Part shown: in pieces, positions 1 to 5,505 of the stretch
Numbering within the stretch: the stretch's first letter is position 1
Layout of the letters: the number at the start of each line of letters is the position of its first letter
DNA from: SKVR01 sp964410015
Lineage (GTDB): Bacteria > Bacteroidota > Bacteroidia > Bacteroidales > UBA7960
Assembly: GCA_964410015.1 (NCBI GenBank)
Contig: CAYPFV010000128.1
Span: 1-9,582 of the forward strand
DNA: 9,582 nucleotides
Reading direction: 5' to 3'
The notes under the pieces: model-generated
Database searches by the model: none
The model's input: the letters and a program-made list of their open reading frames with translations, nothing else
What the model was told of the DNA's origin: nothing
Translations under genes and position numbers: made by a program

Positions 1-50
1 TTATCAGTCTATCTTTCAGGAATTTTCGTTCACAAATGCTGTTAAAATGA

Positions 51-80
51 TTTGCTTTTGCAGTTCTTTTTTTATCTTTG
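51..80 (+). promoter_or_regulatory. Candidate Bacteroidota-type promoter for the ompH-like gene
   Basis: A TTTG at 51-54 is followed after 18 bases by TATCTTTG at 73-80. This fits the Bacteroidota vegetative consensus TTTG-N19-21-TAnnTTTG apart from a spacer one base short. Transcription would begin near 86-88, leaving a leader of about 170 bases before the start codon at 257. The box match is seen directly; promoter activity is inferred, and a closer unrecognised promoter is possible. Confidence 0.45.
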
Positions 81-256
81 TGCCCCGAAATTCAGTAGAT
101 ATTTTTTATCACTTTAAATAAAAGGACTACTGGCATGTTACTTAATGAGGATAGTACCTTGTCAAAACGACCTTTTGTTTTTGTGGTACAAATATTGATT
201 ATAAAAAAATTTTAGCGCTTTAGTGGCGTAAAAAGCATGTAAAAATTATTCATCAA

Positions 257-829
257 ATGATCCAAAAAATGAAAAAAATCTTTTCTGTCGTATTATTTAC
301 GATAATGGTATTCGGTAATTTTAGTTTCTTGCAAGCGCAAGACAAATTTGCACACATCAATACAGAAGAACTGCTCCGTCTAATGCCAGGTCGCCAGCAA
401 GCACAGGAAGAACTGCAAAGCTACGCTGAGGAACTCGAATCGCAGTTCACTGCCATGCAAACTGAATTTCAAACCAAATATCAGGATTTCCTGGAAAATG
501 AAGCGAATTACTCGGATTTGATTAAGCAATCAAAACAACGTGAATTAGGTAACCTTCAGGAACGGATTACAGAATTTCAGGAATCAGCCCAACAAGACCT
601 GGTTCAGCGTGAGAATAAACTTCTTCAACCAATAATCGATCAGGCCAGAGATGCTATAGAAGAGGTAGCTGAAGAACAAGGATATACTTATGTTTTCGAC
701 ATGAGTGCCGGAAGCTTGCTTTATGCCAATCCTGGTGATGATATTTTACCCCTGGTGAAAGACAAGTTAGGAATTGAAGGCGATGCAACTCCGGCAACCT
801 TACCCAGCGATACCATGGGCAATCCCTGA
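257..829 (+). CDS. OmpH/Skp-like periplasmic chaperone
   Basis: This 190-residue protein belongs to the OmpH/Skp family, periplasmic chaperones that hold unfolded outer-membrane proteins during delivery to the BAM machinery. Residues 5-28 form a signal peptide (MKK, a hydrophobic core, then LQAQ as a likely cleavage site). The mature protein opens with the family-typical FAHINTEELLRLMP, then has a long charged, Gln/Glu-rich helical stretch (about residues 45-130) matching the coiled-coil tentacles. It closes with the strand-forming segment around YTYVFDMSAGSLLYANPGDDI. Length is in the family range. The tail after the core (GDATPATLPSDTMGNP) is low-complexity and likely disordered. A second ATG at 269 gives the more usual MKKIF signal-peptide start; neither start has a clear Shine-Dalgarno, so 257 is kept as the longer option. 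The gene is followed by a strong terminator and converges on yebC. Family assignment is firm; the client proteins are unknown. Confidence 0.9.
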   Translation: MIQKMKKIFSVVLFTIMVFGNFSFLQAQDKFAHINTEELLRLMPGRQQAQEELQSYAEELESQFTAMQTEFQTKYQDFLENEANYSDLIKQSKQRELGNLQERITEFQESAQQDLVQRENKLLQPIIDQARDAIEEVAEEQGYTYVFDMSAGSLLYANPGDDILPLVKDKLGIEGDATPATLPSDTMGNP

Positions 830-852
830 AAAACCAATCTAAATTAAAACAT

Positions 853-899
853 AAAAAAGAGGAATTAACAAGCAACAGCGTTTAATCCCTCTTTTTTTT
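853..899. terminator. Bidirectional intrinsic terminator between ompH-like gene and yebC
   Basis: The left arm 853-868 (six A, GAGG, A, ATTAA) pairs with the right arm 882-897 (TTAAT, C, CCTC, six T), with one A/C mismatch and a 13-base loop. The right arm runs into eight consecutive T residues and the left arm begins with six A residues, so the hairpin is followed by a U tract on both strands. It sits between two convergent stop codons (829 and 916), as expected for a shared terminator. Confidence 0.75.
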
Positions 900-915
900 G
901 TTCGTAATATCCTGA

Positions 916-1626
916 TCAGGAAATATTGGTGAAAACTGCCTGGATATCTTCATCCTCCTCAATTTTATCCAATAATTTATCTATATCTTCCAGTTGATCT
1001 TCAGTAAATTCTACCGGAGAATTTGGTATGCGCTGTAAATTTGCCCTGGTAATCTCTATCCCTTTTTTATCTAGTGCTTCATTGAGGATACCAAAATCTT
1101 TATAATCGGCATAAGCATATACAGTCCCCTCATTTACTTCAATCTCCTCCAATCCGGCATCTATTAATTCAAGTTCCAGTTCTTCGATATCCAGGGAATC
1201 AGAAAAAGGAAATTGAAAAACTGCTTTACGCGAAAATAAGAAATCAAGTGATCCGGTGGGTACAAGAGATCCTCCAACCTTGTTGAAGTAGGATTTTATG
1301 TTGGCAATAGTTCGGGTTGTATTATCAGTAGCACATTCAACAACTACCAATACACCATGAGGTCCTTTCCCTTCGTAAACAATTTCTACAATATTTTCAG
1401 CATCCTTGCCCAATGCTCTTTTAATGGCTGCATCAATATTGTCCTTGGGCATATTCTGTGCTTTGGCATTTTGGATAGCGGTTCGCAAACGTGCATTCAG
1501 ATCAGGGTCTTCGCCACCTTCTTTTGCGGCAACCGTAATGGCTTTGGCCAGCTTAGGAAACACTTTCGACATTTTATCCCATCTTTTTTCTTTAGCAGCA
1601 CGCCTGTACTCAAATGCTCTTCCCAT
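916..1626 (-). CDS. yebC: YebC/PmpR family protein (TACO1-like)
   Basis: A 236-residue YebC/PmpR/TACO1 family protein, close to the usual 240-250. It was long annotated as a DNA-binding transcriptional regulator; more recent work on the family points to the ribosome and to relief of stalling at proline-rich sequences, so its role here is either or both. The N-terminus MGRAFEYRRAAKEKRWDKM replaces the common MAGHSKW form, a variant I associate with Bacteroidota. The signature block LNARLRTAIQNAKAQNMPKD (residues about 43-62) is intact, followed by NIDAAIKRALGKD, the IVEIVYEGKGPHGVLVVVECATDN strand region, and TRTIANIKSYFNKVGGSL. The C-terminal domain is acidic and ends in FTNIS. The start at 1626 is the only good ATG before the conserved block. 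The gene is monocistronic as far as visible, convergent with the ompH-like gene. A TATTTTTG box lies about 80 bases upstream. Confidence 0.93.
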   Translation of the reverse strand: MGRAFEYRRAAKEKRWDKMSKVFPKLAKAITVAAKEGGEDPDLNARLRTAIQNAKAQNMPKDNIDAAIKRALGKDAENIVEIVYEGKGPHGVLVVVECATDNTTRTIANIKSYFNKVGGSLVPTGSLDFLFSRKAVFQFPFSDSLDIEELELELIDAGLEEIEVNEGTVYAYADYKDFGILNEALDKKGIEITRANLQRIPNSPVEFTEDQLEDIDKLLDKIEEDEDIQAVFTNIS

Positions 1627-1706
1627 AATATTGGTCTTCTTTAATTAAAATGATTCTGCATATAACAGTATTGGTGTTCACCTTATGTTCTGTCAAAATC
1701 ATCATC

Positions 1707-1714
1707 CAAAAATA
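1707..1714 (-). promoter_or_regulatory. Candidate -7 box for yebC
   Basis: CAAAAATA on the plus strand reads TATTTTTG on the minus strand, a full match to TAnnTTTG. A start about 7 bases further would give a leader of about 75 bases to the yebC ATG. No clean TTTG is seen 19-21 bases upstream (an ATTG lies at 1731-1734, spacer 16), so this is a half-supported promoter in an AT-rich stretch. Confidence 0.35.
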
Positions 1715-1779
1715 AATTTTAACGAAAATACAATGTTAAATAAAAACATACGTATTTAAACATTAATCTTGAGTCCACT

Positions 1780-1797
1780 CCGAAAACTTGTTTTCGG
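1780..1797. repeat. Perfect short inverted repeat
   Basis: CCGAAAAC at 1780-1787 is followed by TT and its exact reverse complement GTTTTCGG at 1790-1797. It could form a tight cruciform or RNA hairpin. There is no following T tract on either strand, so it is not an intrinsic terminator. It lies directly before the first ATCTGTGT unit and may belong to the same dispersed element. Confidence 0.55.
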
Positions 1798-1800
1798 CAA

Positions 1801-1876
1801 ATCTGTGTTCATTTTCATTTTTTAAACACATTGATTATCAGTATTTAGCATCTGTGTAAATCTGTGTATTTTGTGG
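1801..1876. repeat. Iterated ATCTGTGT units
   Basis: ATCTGTGT occurs at 1801-1808, 1850-1857 and 1860-1867, and a degenerate fourth unit (TTTTGTGG) at 1869-1876. The last three have a 9-10 base period. From memory, strings of this type recur in intergenic regions of many Bacteroidota genomes, but I could not check that here. The units are too short and irregular for CRISPR. Confidence 0.5.
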
Positions 1877-1925
1877 ATAATTTACTTTTCAGAGTAAACT
1901 CAATCTTTATCTTTAAGATGAGAAA

Positions 1926-1940
1926 ATTTGCGCAAATGTA
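1926..1940 (-). promoter_or_regulatory. 12-bp palindrome overlapping a TACATTTG box
   Basis: ATTTGCGCAAAT at 1926-1937 is a perfect palindrome. On the minus strand it overlaps TACATTTG (1933-1940), a full match to TAnnTTTG and followed by GCGC. No matching -33 TTTG was seen at the expected distance. It could be a minus-strand promoter with an operator-like site, giving a leader of about 300 bases to yebC, or coincidence in AT-rich DNA. Confidence 0.25.
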
Positions 1941-2036
1941 TCAAAAAAGGCTGATTCTATGACTATAGAAAGCAGAAATTTTATGGGGTTGGTAAAGTCT
2001 CGGCATATTTACTGTAAAATGGAACCCGGATATGAT

Positions 2037-2705
2037 TTATTCACTTTCAAGTTTTTCATCTAAAAGTTTTTCAACCCAATCGTAGGGTTTACAACCGGAA
2101 AAGAGTGGATCAATTTTTTTTCCTTTTTTTAATAAAAGTGTGGGGCATTTGCTGATACCCATATTTTGCACCATTTTGTATTCATTCTGTACGATTTGTT
2201 CTATTTCGGTAGAATTCATTTTATGAAGGAAATCATCAGGATTTACACCATATTTTTCAGCTGTATTGAGATACATGTCGGTATCTGATATGGATCTGCC
2301 CTCAGAAAAAACCAATTGTTGAATATCATTTGCATAGGAAACAGATTGTTCGAAGTTATAAATCCTGAAAGCTGCTAAGGCTCTGGCTGGCATATGGGTT
2401 TCATAAAAATTCACCGGATTTTCTTTCAGGTTCTCAAAAAACTGGTCGTGAAAATATACATTACAATCTTTTCCTATCTGTTTGATTTGCTGTATCGCCA
2501 AATTGATATCTTCAATATCCATTTTTTTTTCATCTGCTTCTTTGGGTTTGGTGAGTATTGTAAAATCAAGTTTAGAATGAAATTGATTTTGCAAACGCAC
2601 CATTACACCAGAAAAACCGTAGCAAAGAGCACTTTGAGTGTTAAAAATATAAATGATGTCATGCTTTTCATGACCATTAATGTTTTTTCCATTTATTTTA
2701 TTCAT
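2037..2705 (-). CDS. DsbA-family thioredoxin-fold protein with incomplete CxxC
   Basis: A 222-residue protein resembling the cytoplasmic DsbA-like/FrnE-like group (thioredoxin fold with helical insertion). The opening strand and active-site loop, IIYIFNTQSALCYGFSGVM (residues 17-35), line up with the family's YIYDPLCxWCYGFSPV pattern, and the cis-proline loop ISKCPTLLL (184-192, Pro188) is present. The middle (about 60-170) is mostly helical and matches the insertion domain. The first active-site cysteine is replaced: the CxxC position reads Ser25-Ala-Leu-Cys28. Other cysteines are Cys81, Cys187 (just before the cis-Pro) and Cys205. There is no signal peptide, so it is likely cytoplasmic. The start has AAAGG a few bases upstream. 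Classical dithiol oxidoreductase chemistry is unlikely; a monothiol, glutathione-related or binding role is possible. The gene stands alone between two 400-bp non-coding stretches. Fold assignment is good; function is unknown. Confidence 0.75.
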   Translation of the reverse strand: MNKINGKNINGHEKHDIIYIFNTQSALCYGFSGVMVRLQNQFHSKLDFTILTKPKEADEKKMDIEDINLAIQQIKQIGKDCNVYFHDQFFENLKENPVNFYETHMPARALAAFRIYNFEQSVSYANDIQQLVFSEGRSISDTDMYLNTAEKYGVNPDDFLHKMNSTEIEQIVQNEYKMVQNMGISKCPTLLLKKGKKIDPLFSGCKPYDWVEKLLDEKLESE

Positions 2706-2842
2706 AAACCTTTATTATATTTGAGATAAAGTTACTACGCCAGAATAACCAAAGAAGAGATGATAAGGAAGCATACACAATTTAATTATGGGAACAATCC
2801 TTATTACTTTTTGTTTATCTTTTGAGTTACAAACATTATTGA

Positions 2843-2874
2843 TTTCAGTACTTTTTATCTTATCCTTATATTTG
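2843..2874 (+). promoter_or_regulatory. Candidate promoter upstream of the quinone oxidoreductase gene
   Basis: TTTC at 2843-2846 and TATATTTG at 2867-2874 are separated by 20 bases, which fits TTTG-N19-21-TAnnTTTG with one mismatch. The implied leader to the ATG at 3115 is long (about 235 bases), so another promoter may exist nearer the gene. Confidence 0.3.
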
Positions 2875-2942
2875 TCTTGCTATTAGCATTTCAAGTCTTT
2901 ATCGCTCCTGCAAACAGATTGTGTTTTAGTCTGTAATTTGCT

Positions 2943-2958
2943 CTTTTGGTAACAAAAG
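2943..2958. repeat. Small perfect hairpin
   Basis: CTTTTG (2943-2948), loop GTAA, CAAAAG (2953-2958). A T run (GTTTTTA) begins three bases later, so it faintly resembles a weak terminator on the plus strand, but a 6-bp AT-rich stem is poor support. Confidence 0.35.
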
Positions 2959-3114
2959 CTGTTTTTACAAATTTTATAGCAGCAAAATGATTCACTGAGT
3001 AATTCCCTTAATTTGTGATTCGCATATCACTGATAATAATTTCATTGCTTTGTTGAGTGATCCGTAAAATAAAGCATATTCATTTAAATAAATAGAATTA
3101 AATAAGCGTTGTTT

Positions 3115-4059
3115 ATGCAAAAGATTATTTATAATCGCTATGGAGATGCAGATGTATTACAATTACAAGATGATTTCCCTTTACCTGATCCCAAACCACA
3201 CGAAGTACTGGTAAATGTAAAGGCTGCAGGGGTAAATCCTGTTGATTATAAAATTCGAAACGGGAGTATGCGATTTTTGATTTCCCGGAAATTTCCGAAA
3301 ACACCAGGATCAGAAATTGCCGGTATTGTTGAAAAGACAGGAAAAAAAGACAGTAGATTTAAAAAGGGTGACCGGGTTTATGGAATGACCGGAATGGGTG
3401 GTGGAGGATACGCCCAGTATTTATGCGTTGATGAATCTTATTTAAGTTTGATTCCTGAGCGGCTCTCTTTTCAGGAAGCAGCTACCATTGCTCTTGCGGG
3501 TTCTACGGCATGGCAATCGCTTGTTGATAAAGGATTGATCTCTGCAGGCACTCATGTGCTTATCAATGGTGCATCGGGTGGAGTTGGCATGTTTGGTGTG
3601 CAAATAGCCAAATTTCATCATGCAATTGTTACAGCAGTATGTTCTGATAAAAACATTGATTTTGTGAAAGAATTGGGTGCTGATTTTGTGATCAACTACA
3701 AAGAAAAAGACTTCACAACCCTTCCAAAAAAATTTGATATTGTGTTTGATGCTGTAGCCATGTCATCTTTTTCAAAATCTGAAAAAGTGCTCAATAAAAA
3801 AGGGCGTTACATCACCACTATACCCTCATTTACAAGATATATCAGAACACTGATCAACCCTTTTTTCTCCAAAAAAATGTTTGCTTTTTTGGTTGAACCT
3901 TCTGGAAAAACTTTAGATGCATTGAATGTACTCATTTTTCAGGATAAATTAAATACTTATATCGAGCGTTCATATCCCTTACATCAGGCATCAGATGCAC
4001 ATAAACGCATTGAAACAGGGCGTGTAAGAGGTAAACTGGTTTTACGCACCTACGATTAG
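3115..4059 (+). CDS. NAD(P)-dependent quinone oxidoreductase-like protein (zinc-free MDR superfamily)
   Basis: A 314-residue member of the medium-chain dehydrogenase/reductase superfamily, quinone oxidoreductase group. Members reduce quinones, enones or related carbonyls with NADPH in the cytoplasm. The N-terminal GroES-like catalytic domain covers about residues 1-120, with the conserved EVLVNVKAAGVNPVDYKIRNG and FKKGDRVYGM segments. The Rossmann domain follows, with the nucleotide-binding loop NGASGGVG near residues 141-148 and the later strand KFDIVFDAVA. The C-terminal RVRGKLVLR is typical. The zinc-binding cysteines of alcohol dehydrogenases are absent. The frame is open from a TTG at 3109, but the ATG at 3115 gives the standard MQKIIYNRYGDADVL start and is preferred. 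The next gene on the same strand begins 86 bases after the stop; the two have unrelated functions and may be transcribed separately. The substrate cannot be read from sequence. Confidence 0.88.
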   Translation: MQKIIYNRYGDADVLQLQDDFPLPDPKPHEVLVNVKAAGVNPVDYKIRNGSMRFLISRKFPKTPGSEIAGIVEKTGKKDSRFKKGDRVYGMTGMGGGGYAQYLCVDESYLSLIPERLSFQEAATIALAGSTAWQSLVDKGLISAGTHVLINGASGGVGMFGVQIAKFHHAIVTAVCSDKNIDFVKELGADFVINYKEKDFTTLPKKFDIVFDAVAMSSFSKSEKVLNKKGRYITTIPSFTRYIRTLINPFFSKKMFAFLVEPSGKTLDALNVLIFQDKLNTYIERSYPLHQASDAHKRIETGRVRGKLVLRTYD

Positions 4060-4145
4060 ATAATTTCTGGATTGTTAATTGCCTGCTTGCACCTTTTTTT
4101 GTGTATATTTTTTTAACTTACTAATCATTTTTTAAACTTATTATT

Positions 4146-4832
4146 ATGCAAAAAGTCAAAACCTTATTGATACTTTTTTTTCTCACTTTATCAACATTCC
4201 TGGGATACAGTCAGGATATTATTCCTATGAAAGCAGCCGACAGGTTCATGATCGGGTTATTTACTGATGTATGGACTGATCTTCCTTCAGGAATGGAAAC
4301 CAAAGCGATTAACCGTGGCATCACTGTTGATATGATACAGGATTTCCCGTTGGGCAATTCAAATTTTAGTTTAGGACTGGGTTTAGGATATATGGGACAA
4401 AATCTTTACAGCGATAATAATTTATATACGCTCACCGAAGGAAACTATGAATTTGTGGAGATCGATGAGGGGGTAAATGTTGACAAAAGCAAATTGAGTT
4501 TAAACTACCTCCAGGTTCCTTTCGAAGTTCGCTTCAAAACCCGTAACCTGCCTGAAAGTTTTCGTATACATCTGGGTGCCAGAGCGGGAGTGCTGGTCAA
4601 TGCTCATAACAAATACCTTGGGGATGATCCGGAAGGGCTATCGGACAAAGATCGGAAATTTAAAGAATTAAAACCTGGAAATGTAGAACAATTCAATTTT
4701 GGCGTACTGGCAAGGATAGGCTACAGCAGATTCAATGTATTTGCCTACATGCCGCTGATGCCCGTTTTTGAAGATAACAATGCAGAAGATGCCAGCTTTT
4801 TTAGTGTAGGTTTAACTTTTATCGTTTTCTGA
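4146..4832 (+). CDS. Small outer-membrane beta-barrel protein
   Basis: A 228-residue exported protein with a clear signal peptide (residues 1 to about 22: MQKVKT, a hydrophobic core, then GYSQ before DIIPMK). The mature part is built of alternating strands with amphipathic patterns, such as FSLGLGLGYMGQ, LNYLQVPFEVRFKT, FRIHLGARAGVLV, FNFGVLARIGYSRFNVFAYM and FFSVGLTFIVF. The YLQVPFEVRF segment is characteristic of the PorT-like/OMP_b-brl_2 barrels widespread in Bacteroidota, and the C-terminal phenylalanine fits the beta-signal recognised by BAM. About 8-10 strands are expected. The segment LGDDPEGLSDKDRKFKELKPG looks like an extracellular loop. The ATG at 4146 is immediately before the signal peptide; upstream is a run of T/A without a Shine-Dalgarno. 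It converges on the PAP2-like gene with 47 bases between. The specific role is unknown. Confidence 0.8.
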   Translation: MQKVKTLLILFFLTLSTFLGYSQDIIPMKAADRFMIGLFTDVWTDLPSGMETKAINRGITVDMIQDFPLGNSNFSLGLGLGYMGQNLYSDNNLYTLTEGNYEFVEIDEGVNVDKSKLSLNYLQVPFEVRFKTRNLPESFRIHLGARAGVLVNAHNKYLGDDPEGLSDKDRKFKELKPGNVEQFNFGVLARIGYSRFNVFAYMPLMPVFEDNNAEDASFFSVGLTFIVF

Positions 4833-4879
4833 TCATTGCATGTAAATAATCAGATACTAATATCTCCTTCATGTGGTTT

Positions 4880-5503
4880 TCAATTGCTTAACAACATGAT
4901 AACTGAAAACATGATCGCAAAGCCAGTTGAGAATCCTGCATAAACCTGTGCCGGGGTATGTGCCTTTAAAACAACACGGGCACTTCCCAAAGCACCAGCA
5001 AGAATAATAGCTGTAATGATGATCAGAGGAATTTCTTTTTGTAACACAATCGAAAAACTAACGAGAAACCCGATCATTCCACCAATGGAAAGCATGTGAA
5101 TGCTTATTTTCCAGAAGATGGTGATGAAAAACCCTGCAAAAGTGAGTAGAGCAGCCGCCGCCATAAAATGGATAATCAGTGAAGGTAGTTTTGCCTGTAT
5201 AAAAAGATACAAGGTAAACAGGTAAAACAAAACGCTTACCAGGTTTGGGATAAAGCGTTCTTTTCTGATATGAAGTGAAACATTTGATATAATTTGTGAG
5301 CGGGAAAGAAAATATATGGTGAGCAAAGGAGCCAATCCGGTGTTAACAAAAACAATTAAAATAATCAGATTTTGTGCTTTTTCGGGAACAGAAAAAGCAA
5401 TATAAGAATCTACATAAAATATAATAAACATACCCAAACCGGGCAGAATCAAAGGATGCAATATAACAGACAGAATACGGGCCCAGTGTTGTTTTTTCCC
5501 CAT
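4880..5503 (-). CDS. PAP2-superfamily-like integral membrane protein
   Basis: A 207-residue polytopic membrane protein with about six hydrophobic segments. It retains the layout of the PAP2 phosphatase superfamily, whose members dephosphorylate lipid phosphates or undecaprenyl pyrophosphate, in divergent form. Motif 1 is RKERFIP (residues 80-86). Motif 2 is KISIHM (132-137), with Ser134 and His136 in place of PSGH. Motif 3 is ARVVLKAHTPAQVYAG (175-190), with Arg176 and His182 kept but Gln186 where the catalytic-triad Asp normally lies. This deviation is common, as I recall, in the short Bacteroidota homologues beside rpoN. The start codon lies 2 bases after the rpoN stop, so translation is very probably coupled to rpoN and the two share a transcript. 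Superfamily membership is likely; phosphatase activity is uncertain. Confidence 0.72.
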   Translation of the reverse strand: MGKKQHWARILSVILHPLILPGLGMFIIFYVDSYIAFSVPEKAQNLIILIVFVNTGLAPLLTIYFLSRSQIISNVSLHIRKERFIPNLVSVLFYLFTLYLFIQAKLPSLIIHFMAAAALLTFAGFFITIFWKISIHMLSIGGMIGFLVSFSIVLQKEIPLIIITAIILAGALGSARVVLKAHTPAQVYAGFSTGFAIMFSVIMLLSN

Positions 5504-5505
5504 TG

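Larger units (their letters stand above)
1627..2036. other. Non-coding interval between yebC and the DsbA-like gene
   Basis: No credible gene is seen in these 410 bases; both flanking genes are on the minus strand. The interval carries a candidate yebC -7 box, a perfect 8-bp hairpin at 1780-1797, three ATCTGTGT units, a 6-bp hairpin at 1881-1898 (TTTACT, 6-base loop, AGTAAA) and a perfect 12-bp palindrome at 1926-1937. No U-tract terminator for the DsbA-like gene was recognised. Confidence 0.6.
2706..3114. other. Non-coding divergent interval
   Basis: About 410 AT-rich bases lie between the divergent DsbA-like gene and the quinone oxidoreductase. I see a TATATTTG box with a TTTC element upstream, a second TATATTTG at 2716-2723 without a partner, a small perfect hairpin at 2943-2958, and no convincing gene. 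A 32-codon hydrophobic frame at 2788-2886 lacks a well-placed ribosome binding site and is not called. Confidence 0.5.

Noticed and set aside
2..120. Possible end of an upstream plus-strand gene at the left edge
   Set aside because: The open frame at 2-120 has an unlikely Cys/Phe-rich composition and overlaps the candidate promoter; no family resemblance was seen.
1801..1876. CRISPR-like array
   Set aside because: Units are 8 bases, unevenly spaced and few; no cas genes are in the window.
2788..2886. 32-codon hydrophobic plus-strand frame (MGTILITFCLSFELQ...)
   Set aside because: AT-rich DNA gives hydrophobic frames easily; the only purine-rich AAGGAAG is about 16 bases upstream, too far, and there is no supporting context.
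3109..3114. TTG at 3109 as start of the quinone oxidoreductase
   Set aside because: The ATG at 3115 gives the typical family N-terminus; TTG would add only two residues with no better ribosome binding site.
4833..4879. Shared terminator between the convergent barrel and PAP2-like genes
   Set aside because: No stable stem with a T run could be found in the 47-base gap.
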